NCBI GenBank assembly: GCA_001599715.1
Contig: BCHU01000004.1
Location: forward strand, 1,240,001-1,304,000
Reading direction: 5' to 3'
DNA from: Phaeotremella fagi
Taxonomy: Eukaryota > Basidiomycota > Tremellomycetes > Tremellales > Phaeotremellaceae
Length of the DNA: 64,000 nt
Part shown: positions 12,423 to 21,868 of the stretch, one piece after another
Numbering within the stretch: the first letter of the stretch is position 1
Layout of the letters: the number at the start of each line of letters is the position of its first letter
Made by a program: the position numbers and the translations under genes
Notes under the pieces: generated by a model
The model's database searches: none
Told to the model about the DNA's origin: nothing
Seen by the model: the letters and a program-made list of their open reading frames with translations, nothing else

Positions 12423-13217
12423 TCAATAATTGATATATGCTTTGATCTTGTCGAGTGTACTCTGGTTGTTTGTTGAGAAGGAATCTGCCCCGGTGAAACT
12501 TGGATAATACAAGTGATCCTCATCACCATGATTCGGCTTTTTCAACAAGATTTTGTGAAATTCTAGATCACGGTGGGGATCGATCTTTTGGAGAGTGTTT
12601 TTGAAGAGCCAATTAGTTTGTATTTTTTGGTCTTTATTTAGAGATTTATATGCTTTGGTGTGTTTTTGACTTTCTTTCTCGCCTGTGTTTCTCAAATGTT
12701 GTAAAAGAGTAGTGGCTAGTTTGATGTCTTTCGCTTCTTTTTCTGTTTGAGTTAAACCTTGGTATTCTGTGCGACAGAGATTATCGCATTGGGTTACCTC
12801 GCAAGACGTTCGAAGATGTTTGATGTAGGTTGTGAACTGTTCCAAAGTGATGAGCTGTGTTGGCTGAGTATCGGCGCGATAGTCTGCAAGGACTTCACCA
12901 AAGTCTTCACTGGTTGAGATTGCTTGTAGAGTTGCGTTGATATAATTGTGTAGTCTATTATATTGTTTGAAAGTATTTTCTAGGTTTGTGCGAAGTGAGA
13001 GCTCTCTGAGGTCGTGATCGTTTGAGGATTCGAGTTGTGGATCTCTGTAGCAGAACATTTCGAAGCTCTCGGTAGTCTTCCTAAACCTATCAGTGCAGAG
13101 CATAACGGAACGTAGAGTCTGATATAAGTCGCAGCTGGACCATCCCTTGAGATTATCATAATCATCTGCTTCACAAACGGAAGCAACAGTGAGTTTTGGT
13201 TGAGTGTCGGCACTCAT
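12423..13217 (-). CDS. family A/B orphan protein B2, function unknown
   Basis: Intronless 264-residue protein with its ATG at 13217 (MSADTQ...). Shared blocks are VASVCEADDYDNLKG, YNRLHNYINATLQAI, PTQLITLEQFTTYIKHLRTSC, LCRTEYQGLTQTEKEAKDIK, LRNTGEKESQKHTKAYKSL and HLYYPSFTGAD. It is closest to B1 and B3: all three share the R-x-x-G-E block and the YIK-x-x-R-x-x-C block at similar spacing. The C-terminus is a short helix with DKIKAYINY. A second frame at 12980-13213 is a shadow. No known domain. Confidence 0.75.
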   Translation of the reverse strand: MSADTQPKLTVASVCEADDYDNLKGWSSCDLYQTLRSVMLCTDRFRKTTESFEMFCYRDPQLESSNDHDLRELSLRTNLENTFKQYNRLHNYINATLQAISTSEDFGEVLADYRADTQPTQLITLEQFTTYIKHLRTSCEVTQCDNLCRTEYQGLTQTEKEAKDIKLATTLLQHLRNTGEKESQKHTKAYKSLNKDQKIQTNWLFKNTLQKIDPHRDLEFHKILLKKPNHGDEDHLYYPSFTGADSFSTNNQSTLDKIKAYINY

Positions 13218-13953
13218 GTCGTTGATGGCGAACTTGTAGTGTAGTTTATTTGACGGCGGTGTGGTGGCAAACTGGTTGACTTGAGATTAAGTAAAAGGGG
13301 AAGAACAGAAGAATTGAGCCCACCTGAAGTGTATTGAAAATACATAATCAAACTCAGACACGAAGTTCACAAAGGTTTTCGGCTCCATTAATAATTTAGA
13401 TGACATAGTGTCGTGCAAATGCCGATGCAAAGCTATGACAACACAAGTTTGTTGATCCTTTATGAGCTGTTTCTTTCATCAGTTTTCTGTGAGAGCGTGC
13501 GTGAACCTGAATCTGTAGAGAGGTTTCTGACTTCTATCTAATGGTTGTCGTCTGTAGACAAAAGTACGTTAGCGTATTCTTTTACATTGTTCTTCCAGTC
13601 CTTGTCTATTTGAATGTGAATTTGGGGTGAGTCAAAGCAAGTTTGTTTTAAAGACTGAGACCGCTTCAAATCATGCATGATACATTATTTCTATTATTTC
13701 GCCAACTCCCAATCAACAAAGCATCTGCACAGCAATACAGTCATGAGTTGAAAGGAGTGAAACTAATGTGCTCTATTGGTACTGTTGCACTTGCACTGCA
13801 CTGTAACCCATGTACACAGTGAATTGTTTCTGTTGTGATCTCAGGGAGTGACAAAATAGCTCTTGCATAAATCCTTTCACTACTCTTCCTCAAAAGTTCA
13901 ACTACAACTTCCCCACCCCACCAAAACGAAGCCCACTGAAAATAAAAATATTC
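13218..13953. other. intergenic between B3 and B2
   Basis: About 735 bases with no long frame and no recognisable family remnant. It should contain the promoter of B2 and the 3' region of B3. Confidence 0.4.
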
Positions 13954-14763
13954 CTATTTGAACACCCCCTTGACCTTACTCATAACCTTTTCTCCGGTGC
14001 TCTTATCGAACTCCCCATTAGCGTAGAAGCTTGGGTAAAAGACTTGAGCGGTCTCGCCTTGAAGCTTCTTTGGTTTACCGAGTTTATAATCACTATCAGA
14101 GGATTGTTTGATCATTTTGTCGATTTCTTTACGCCAAGTACCATCCATACTACCATAGGCTCTGATACAATCTTGATCTAATGCCTCCCCTTTTGTTCTC
14201 ATATAATCCATCAAGTAACTAGCGATTTCTGAATCCTTAATTTTGGCTTCGTCTGTGTCCAAGTCTTGATATTCCATATCACAAAGATGAGATTTGGCTG
14301 AGGTGTTGCAAGCGAGGCGATGATATTTGATGTAATCGGCCATATTGCTCTCTGATAAAGCTTGTGTTGGGAAACTTGTAGGAGTTCTCATCGTGTGACC
14401 CCATATCCACTCCTTTGATTTACCATGAGAGATTGCATAGCTGATACGCCGAATATCGTTATGAAGTTGATTGTATTGTTGGATAGCAATTACTCGTGTA
14501 GTGACGGCGTGGTTTGCGAGGTTTCTGTATTCTGGATTATAGCGTCTTTTCTCCTCATCACAGTTGCTGCTACATAGATTTTGAAGAGCAGTAGCAGCTT
14601 CCTGATAAGCCAAAGTGATCTCCATAGAATCCCTTAAGATTCCAAAAAGCGCACAGCCATTGAAACCGGTAACAAAGCAGTCTTTCTCGCTACTGTCTCC
14701 TACAGATGTTGAGAGAGTCGACAGTATTTGTTGAATGTTTGTTTCTTTCGTTGAAGTTGCCAT
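13954..14763 (-). CDS. family A/B orphan protein B3, function unknown
   Basis: Intronless protein. I chose the ATG at 14763 (MATSTKETN...) over the longer frame from 14856, because the upstream part lacks similarity to B1 and B2 and resembles a 5' untranslated region. This gives about 269 residues. Shared blocks are FNGCALFGILRDS, YNQLHNDIRRISYAI, PTQALSESNMADYIKYHRLAC, LCDMEYQDLDTDEAKIKDSE, MRTKGEALDQDCIRAYGSMD and VFYPSFYANGEF. It ends in a basic helix (EKVMSKVKGVFK). It is the outermost member of the minus-strand trio. Function is unknown. Confidence 0.72.
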   Translation of the reverse strand: MATSTKETNIQQILSTLSTSVGDSSEKDCFVTGFNGCALFGILRDSMEITLAYQEAATALQNLCSSNCDEEKRRYNPEYRNLANHAVTTRVIAIQQYNQLHNDIRRISYAISHGKSKEWIWGHTMRTPTSFPTQALSESNMADYIKYHRLACNTSAKSHLCDMEYQDLDTDEAKIKDSEIASYLMDYMRTKGEALDQDCIRAYGSMDGTWRKEIDKMIKQSSDSDYKLGKPKKLQGETAQVFYPSFYANGEFDKSTGEKVMSKVKGVFK

Positions 14764-15405
14764 GTTGGATTGAGAGTTTGATATACGAATGTATTTCCTT
14801 AACTGAGTGGGTGGCGAAAAACAAGAAAGGGATGAAGAAAAAAGAAAAATTCTCACCTGAGACTATATAAAATGCTTTGGGGAAATGAAATACGCATGGA
14901 GACTGTCATCAAAGCGGGCGAAGGCGTGCTCCACAAATCAAAGGGATGAAGCCAGATATAACACATTTCATCGGCTTTTGACTTGACATTGATGAAGACC
15001 AAGAAGATTTCCTTTCTTAACCGCTCGTTTGTTTACTTCAGATTTGCCGTTACACAAGAAGTCTTTCTGTAAAATGTCTTTATTTTCTGTAATAGCGCCC
15101 CACAATTCATTCATCCTTTGCTGCTCTAGACTTCTTCGGTTTTAATTTTGATGTTATGTCATTTCCATTTTATAACACTTTTATGAACTATTGTTGTAAT
15201 TGTCCCCGCTAGTTGACATCTTACCTTCTTAGTCTCGAAGACCTGCCTCTGATGTGCAGTTGATAGTTGATGAGTTTTGCCACATCTGTGTTCAGTATTT
15301 TTAAGTGCCACATTACATTTCCGATTCACGCGACGCGATTTAAAGCAATAGATGCAGAAGGTTCTTGAAAGAATACATCCAACTATCAACAAGAATCAAA
15401 TAAAG
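14764..15405. other. intergenic, divergent promoters of B3 and the histone-fold gene
   Basis: About 640 bases between divergent genes. Only a short minus-strand frame (15159-15392) occurs here and nothing supports it as a gene. No repeats or RNA genes were noticed. Confidence 0.4.
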
Positions 15406-16930
15406 ATGCAAGTAGAGTACGAAGACTCACCCTCAAGCTTCGCAGAGAGTTCAGCTGCGCATACTTTCCCACCAATTGGTGTTGACGCTGGAGATGAAGA
15501 TGAAGGGGAGGAAGAGGAGGATGACGAAGTCGAAGAGGATATTGAAGGTGATGGAGATGGAGAGGGAGAAGGTGAAGGGGAAGGTGATGCTGCGGAAGGT
15601 TTAGAGCGTGAGTATCGAATGTTTGGGGGAAGGGATGTGATCTACTTGAAAGAGTCGTTTACATCCACAGAATCTTTACTCAAAAGTTCTAAGCTGACAT
15701 GGCATCAGAAGCAGAGACCAAACAGAAGAAAAAGCGAATCATCAAAGCTCGTCAATCATTAGCAGAAAAGACTACAGGAACTACGATATTCCCTTTATCA
15801 CGAATCAAGAGGATAGCGAAAGCCGATAAAGATTTGGATATCATGACGAGTGAAGCTACTTTTTTGGTTTCCGTGGCTACCGTGAGTCTGGAATCTTAAT
15901 TTGATAACCAAAAGCTGATGAGGTTGACTTCGATAGGAATATTTCATCAAACATTTCATGGAGGAAGGATTGATAAAAGCTAGATTAGAGAAAAGGAGGA
16001 TTGTGAATTATAAGGATATGGGTGAGTTACTGTTGGAGTAATAAAATCTATTCAAGCTAACTCGGGCATATAGCTGCAGTTGTCGCTCGATCTGAAGAGT
16101 TCGATTTTCTAAAAGGCAAGTTTATTATCCATCAGTTATTAATCATACACACTTCTCCAACCTATAAAAGATGTCAAATAACTTAGCGTATCCCTATTAA
16201 ATGAGACATTATCACTTCCACGAGTGATATGTCCAAGAATCCTAATCTTCTCTCTGATCTCCATTCTCTCTCGTCATCCTTCCTTCCAAAGACTATTGTT
16301 CGAGATAGTGCTGACAAGTAGAATACTCTCTTAGACGTTATACCTACCCCGATACCTATTTCAGAAGCTCTCGAGAAACGTCGCCAGAAAAGTACGTATC
16401 ACCTTAGTCAATTTTTGAGCGTCTGTGATTGACTCTGCATACAGTTACAGCAGACGAAAATCCAACTCACATCTATGACGAACCAGAACCTCCAACAGTT
16501 GGAACTGAAACCGACCCGATCCTAATTGAAGACCTTCCACCACTAGCACCATCGACGAATCCGTTATTCCCCAATGCAATTGTGAAGAAACCCTCAAACA
16601 CTCATGCGAAAGCACCAAAAATCCAGTCACCTGCTGTCAACACGACCACCATTCCCGCTGCTAGTGCACCAGCTCCAAAATCAGCACCGGCTCCATCAAC
16701 CCCTAAAATAATCACGGGCAAAAATGCCCCTGTAAGTTGACATCGTGATTGCCAGAATTCATGACTAATAGGTTTTTCTGCAGTCAACACCACATTCATT
16801 GACCACGCGTTCCGGGCGTCGATCGGTTGTAGCTGAAGATGTAGCGATGGACGTTGAGGTACAGGCAGGGGATGTTGGCGAGGTAGCCGGAGAAATCGTT
16901 GTTGCTGATGAGACGATGGAAGAGGATTAG
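15406..16930 (+). CDS. histone-fold protein, DNA polymerase epsilon subunit C / CHRAC type (Dpb3-like)
   Basis: The ATG at 15406 starts an acidic N-terminus (runs of E, D and GDGEGEG). A CBF/NF-Y-type histone fold follows: FPLSRIKRIAKADKDLDIMT, SEATFLVSVATEYFIKHFM, NYKDMAAVVARSEEFDFLKD and VIPTPIPISEALEKRR. The C-terminal half is rich in Pro, Ala, Thr and Ser. This helix pattern matches the Dpb3/POLE4/CHRAC-15 group, which pairs with a partner histone-fold subunit in polymerase epsilon or a chromatin remodeler. Exons join in frame; the intron at 16116-16334 starts with GCAAGT, a GC-AG intron, and is unusually long at 219 nt. The choice between polymerase and remodeler roles cannot be settled here. 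Confidence 0.82.
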
Positions 16931-17245
16931 GCTGCGTCCCAATCATCAAACCTCGTCTACATATCTTAAGCGAGGTTTGAATCATGTAATGTATAATCAG
17001 GCAGATTGGGTTTACAATTCCATGACCACAAGATCTTACGATCAGAATCTGTAGTTACTGTAAATGATTTTTGTGGCGCGATCGTAGTACCGTGGCCTCA
17101 ATAGCCCCGTATACTTTTTTATCCGACCCCAACCCTGGCCCAAACCGCAAAGCACAAATGTGTTTGTAGACTCCAGTATGTATCATGGTAGATTTATTTT
17201 CCTGCAGTGCATCAAATTTCGCTCAAAACTAGCAAAACTACACAC
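16931..17245. other. convergent intergenic region
   Basis: About 315 bases between the 3' ends of the histone-fold gene and the family C gene. No coding potential or repeats were noticed. Confidence 0.4.
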
Positions 17246-18040
17246 TTAATCTTCAAATTTGATCAATTTATTCTCCTCCTCCTCTTCTTTTTTAGTATCT
17301 AACTCAATAGACTCGTATACCTCTTCCTCCTCTTTTTTAGTATCTGACTCAATAGACTTGTAGACCTCTTCCTCGACATCCTCATCCTCTTCTTCCTTGA
17401 TTCCCTTATTTCCCGCTTCAATTGGGAATCTTTCTTCAGCTGGCCCTTCTCCTGTGACTACAAAGCCCTCCCTTTGCCATGAAAGATTTGGAACCCAATG
17501 AAGCTCTCCAACTTTTGTGTAATGTCTGTTGCTGAAATAATTGAGACATTCAGTTTTGTGTTTTTCACTGAGTAGATGTGAAAGTGATTCAATGACACTC
17601 CAAACATCTGTGATCTCCTCATAAGATCTTTTTACCTTCCCAAGATCTTTGGCTTTTGAATTTATACATCTTATCTCCATTTTTTTAGCCCATGCTTGAA
17701 AATGCTGGCTAATTTGGTTGGACCAATCGTCTCTTTCTGTTATTGGACCTCGGAGGACGTTCTCGCAAGGCCAAAAACTTCTGACAAGATCCCCATGTTG
17801 ACATGTGATCATGTCTGTGAAGCTTATTCCGTTGTATCTGGTATGTAGACTAATTGTTACCCTTCCGTGGCAGAACATGTATGAATTAACTCCTGGCTCA
17901 CAGTCAGGACTGTCAATGGGTGTCAGTAAGCATAATTGTGCACTCACTTACCGCACCATCAGGTCGCTTCTCATAGACGGGTGAAGAAGCCGATTAGCGC
18001 CAGCATTAGCATTAGATCCTGAAGCTTGAGATTGGGACAT
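17246..18040 (-). CDS. orphan family C protein with acidic C-terminal repeats
   Basis: Two exons. The first codes for MSQSQASGSNANAGANRLLH and on to MVR from the ATG at 18040. A gtaagt...gacag intron of about 40 nt then joins in frame to PDCEPGVNSYMFCHGRVTIS. I do not recognise the protein. It has a Cys- and Trp-containing middle (ITCQHGDLVRSFWPCENVL, HWVPNLSWQREGF) and an acidic tail with an imperfect tandem repeat of about 16 residues: EEEVYKSIESDTKKE, EEEVYESIELDTKKE, then EEEENKLIKFED. There is no signal peptide. A decayed copy of its 3' end lies at about 18305-18400 on the same strand. Confidence 0.65.
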
Positions 18041-18304
18041 GACCGGACGTTTCTCAGTGATTGAAAATCTGATTGACAAAGTAAGAAATGTAGAAGCCAC
18101 AGCAGGGGAAATAATTGCAACCTACCATCTGTGGAGTTTTTTGGCAAGAAGGCCCATGCAAATGAAAGGTTTATGGAACGCCTTGGTGATGGACATGTAT
18201 ATTCTCAAGTCCATCCTGCTGATCAGAATGAACGGGAAGATAAATACAATGTGCCGTTACTGTACTGAGCACAAGTGATGTACGGGCTATCTAAATCATA
18301 CGCC

Positions 18305-18400
18305 TTAATCTTCGATTTTGATCCATTTCTTCCCTTCCTTCTCCTCCTCCTTTTTAACATATCTCTAATCCAACTCAACATAGTTATAAGATCCCGTTGT
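18305..18400 (-). pseudogene. decayed duplicate of the family C 3' end
   Basis: The minus strand reads YNYVELD, a stop, then YVKKEEEKEGKKWIKIED and a stop. This matches the intact end VYESIELDTKKEEEEENKLI and then KFED. The internal stop and lack of an upstream frame mark it as a remnant of a tandem copy. Confidence 0.6.
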
Positions 18401-18464
18401 CATGATCCTCCTTATCCCCTCATGATGAACCTAACCAATCACTCTCCATCTTAAAATCCTCTAT

Positions 18465-18800
18465 ATGTCTCAATGTACAGAGGAAAAGGTACCCCTTCAC
18501 AATCTTTTAAAGCTATTGCCAAAGTCAGGCGACAAAGGCACGTACTGCATTGGACAGATGGCTTCACTGAACTTGAGAGCAAGCTCTGACAGCTTAGTCA
18601 GGAAATCACCCGAGCTCAAAGCACAATCACAAGAGAGATTCAGTCTTGAAGATCTAACCATACCTTTAGATTGTGGAGAAACGAGAATTGTCAAATTAGG
18701 CTCTGGGATTTACTTGCTACAAAGGTGAGGAGATGGTCAAGGTTTTATGCGAAGAGATTAGGGTTGAGGAGGGTGTTTAGCCTGCTGTGATGTATCTGGT
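18465..18800 (+). pseudogene. probable decayed family D copy (D1)
   Basis: A short frame begins MSQCTEEKVPL and contains FSLEDLTIPLDCGE, which resembles YGLTDLTIPTDEWMES of D3 and YDLKELTVPSDKWMES of D2, but the match is lost afterwards. Just downstream, about 50 bases from 18728 (gaggagatggtcaaggtttt onward) resemble the stretch about 140 bases after the stop of D2 (from about 19985). That supports shared descent of the block. It may instead be a diverged short gene. Confidence 0.4.
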
Positions 18801-19235
18801 GTTACTAGGCGATGGTTGAGAGTAAAGAGTACTTCATTACAAGTAGAATAGCGCCGGAAAAAAGAAATTGAACCAGACATCAGCTGTTAAGCTTTAGCTC
18901 TTCACCTTACTTTTCTTACTGTCTTCTAAGCTCTAAGTCTGTATGGAGTGGAGGAAGAAAATGTTTTGTGTCACCACGAACGGGTGAGTTCATGAATTGA
19001 TTCTATAATCTTCAGCCTTGCTGTCAAACTGCAGGATTCCAAGACAGAAAAGTGTTGGCAAACAATTTGGCGCTGTTCCAATATTGCAGTATACATTGAT
19101 CGTTCCTTTATACTGAGTATAGAACGATTGACTCTCCTTTTTAGTTCTCCCAAGTTGTCGTAAAAGTTGTGCAGTGAAGTTTTGGAAAATCACATTCCCA
19201 ACTCGAAAGTACATTCAGTCAAAAATTTTAACACG

Positions 19236-19843
19236 ATGAATGAAATCTCCACCATTCGTCTTCTACCATTATTCGAAGAACTCAAATATGATCTCAAAGA
19301 ACTAACAGTTCCATCAGACAAATGGATGGAAAGTAAAGGTGGTCAAAGTTTTGTTGATGACTATTATTCTGACGGAGAATTGAATGAAGCCGGTCAAAGT
19401 ATGTTAGGTACGCTGAGGACCATGGGCTTGGATGAATGGGTGAGTGAAATCACAGAATGACTGTCTGCAGCTGATCTGACAAAATTTTGATCTTTGTTTA
19501 GTACAGATCACTGAACGCTTTTGAACGTGGGCAAAATCCCACTTTTGCTTATTCAATGGGATTCATCAAAGTTTATTGTTCCAAATTCACCCTATCAAAA
19601 TCAGAATCAAATCCTGAAGACTGCAAATACATGAACAAGACTCTGAGTGTCATACAAAATAATCTTCAACAACTTGTCAAGATAAGAAATGCGGGTAATA
19701 AGAGGGAGGATATCTACTGCCCTGGCAAGGAGACTAATTTGCTTGTAGATCAATATGATCGACTTCTCTCGTTGGTTTGTGAAACTCTTGCTGAAAGTCT
19801 TAAGTCTTGGTCTGAGGCGGAGTCGTTGAAAGTAGAGGATTGA
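19236..19843 (+). CDS. orphan family D protein D2 (best intact copy)
   Basis: Two exons, 19236-19439 and 19502-19843, joined in phase 0 by gtgagt...tttag, giving about 181 residues. Visible features are LKELTVPSDKWMESKGGQSF near residues 20-40, a FAYSMGFIKVYCSKF segment after the splice and a helical C-terminal half ending SLKSWSEAESLKVED. There is no signal peptide, membrane helix or known domain. The same layout with the same intron position occurs in D3 at 20.3-21.0 kb, which shows tandem duplication. Function is unknown. Confidence 0.65.
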
Positions 19844-20321
19844 GAGTGGACTGTATTTGGGTCATGAAGGAAAGTAACTACTGTAGTCCCCGAGAGAAGT
19901 GAATGTATTGAGTTGAGTTGAGACTAAATGTTTTGGCGCAGAAATGTCAAATTACGATTTGCAGCTTACTGACTTCGTGTATGAGGAGGTGGGCAAAGGT
20001 TTACAGCGAAGAGATCAAGGTCAAAGAGGGTGTTAGGCTACTATAAGATACATCAGTCGCAAGCATTGATATCATAATTTTGCACACTGAGTATCAGGCT
20101 GCTGACCAAGACTACTGTATTAAACCAGTTGGCGGTGTTTCATTCTTCCCTTCTCTATCTTGGTCTTTGTTCGTTCCTTTGTTTGAACGCCGTATGAGTA
20201 ACCCCTTTTACCAAAGTAGACTAAATGTCTTCCAAACCCGTATAGTGATGACACAATAAAATCGCCTGAATCAGTTTCTCGTCTCGAACTTTATCAATCG
20301 CCAAAAAAAGCATCTGTGAAA

Positions 20322-20982
20322 ATGTCGGAGACTGGTGAAAATCAACCATTCGTTCTAAAATATGGTCTTACGGATCTAACAATCCCCACTGATGAATGGA
20401 TGGAGAGTGAGAGCGGTCAAGACTTCGTGTCGGTGTATTTTCCGAGTGAGGGGATTAACGAAGAAGGTGAAGATATGTTTGATTTCCTTAAAAACATGGA
20501 GACATGGGGATGGGTAAGTGAAATCATCCAGCAACTTGTCATGAACTTGACTGACTGTGGTTTTGTTACCAGGAAAATTCTCTTCATAGTTTTGAGATAA
20601 AGGAAAATCCAAGTTTCGCTTATTCAATGGCATTCCTTAAAATCTTTTGCTCGAGAGCTACAAATTCAAACTTGAATTCAAGTTTGAAACTTGATGTTGG
20701 ATACATGAATTCATCTCTCACTTTGGTGGAACATGCTCTCCAGCAGTTGGTCGAACAGCGAGAAACTGGTAAGCAAAGCACATATGTTGACTGTGTCTTG
20801 ATGAAGCAACTAATCCACTAAAAGATCAATATCAACAGCTCCAAAGCCAGGTTTGCGAATTACTTGCTACCTCTATCAATTCTTGGTCGGTTAAGAAGGT
20901 CGGATGTTTCTCATCGATTCGGAAGTTATTCAGTGGTTGTTGGAAAGGATTGTCATCGAATGCTAGAGATGAATTCATATAG
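20322..20982 (+). pseudogene. orphan family D copy D3, probably frame-broken
   Basis: Exon 1 starts at 20322 (MSETGENQPF...) with LTDLTIPTDEWMESESGQDF, and is spliced at GW|gtaagt to ENSLHSFEIKENPSFAYSMA, closely paralleling D2. The frame stops at 20821. Similarity to D2 continues in another frame (EATNPLKDQYQQLQSQVCEL then LATSINSWSV) to a stop at 20982. A single-base change near 20795-20805 therefore seems to break the gene. A possible gtaagc...caacag intron at about 20768-20838 would not restore the frame. The downstream tail has no D2 counterpart. Confidence 0.5.
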
Positions 20983-21189
20983 CTTTCTATGCAATGATAT
21001 GTTTGGCGGAGAATCTGCGTAGTGCATCTCTTCACGACCGTTGTTGAAATCTAAGCTAAGAAGGACAAAATATGCGAAGTAGAAATCAATTCACGGACTT
21101 GCATGCCCCTTTTTGCACGATTGATAGAATTGACCACATTTAGGAAAGAGTGAAAAGATGTCCAGGATGCTAAGGTCGAGTTCGAAATC

Positions 21190-21460
21190 AGAAAGACCAT
21201 CAATCAAGAAACAGCCTGTAACGGGAGGAAGAATATCGACTGCCACCTTGGCGGAGACTTATCAGCTTGATGACCGATCGTCAACTTCAGTCAATAGTTT
21301 GCGTATGTCTTTCTGATGGTGTCAAGTCTTGCCCTGAGGCAGGATTATGAAGCTAGAGGTTGAGAGTGCACTGTATCCGAGTTATGAAGTAAAGTCAATG
21401 ATCGCGGAGAAATGAAGGTACTGTATTACGCTGAGACTAATGCTTACCAGTTTCACATTG
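21190..21460 (+). pseudogene. decayed 3' fragment of family D (D4)
   Basis: Bases from about 21218 (aacgggaggaagaatatcga) and on through tcaagtcttgccctgaggca, gaggttgagagtgcactgta and cgctgagactaatgc track the end of D2 and its 3' flank (aataagagggaggatatct, cttaagtcttggtctgaggc, gaggattgagagtggactgt). Stops and indels remove any frame. This is a relic of a third or fourth tandem copy. Confidence 0.5.
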
Positions 21461-21868
21461 GCATCCACAAATGGATACGATAGATGCATTAGAAGACAAC
21501 CGTCGTATTAAAATTTAACGGGACAAACTATGAATCATGTAGAAAATTAATTCTACAATATGTATATGAAATTGCCAAGGTGGGATCTATACAAGTAGTT
21601 GAAATGACAGTGTTTAGAAATATGAGTAAGACAATGTAGAGTTTGGAATTGAAGAGCCCATACACTTGAGCAGGGATATACAATTGATACAATTAGGAAA
21701 AGACAAACCAACATGTTAAAGTTGGTCATCATGCTGAAATGGATATTAGAACAAGAATGAAAAACAAGTCTGTGATCAGAAAATCGTCACAGGTTGTGAG
21801 GACAAGAGTTTTGAATTAGGGAAAAGTTTTGGAAAAGAGACCAAGATTGGACAACTGTCCACTTCCTC
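21461..21868. other. intergenic between family D and SGF73
   Basis: About 400 AT-rich bases without a convincing frame. It includes the 3' region of SGF73. Nothing else was noticed. Confidence 0.35.

Noticed and set aside
18039..18278. 79-residue plus-strand frame between families C and D
   Set aside because: No similarity or splice context; it overlaps the first exon and promoter of the family C gene.
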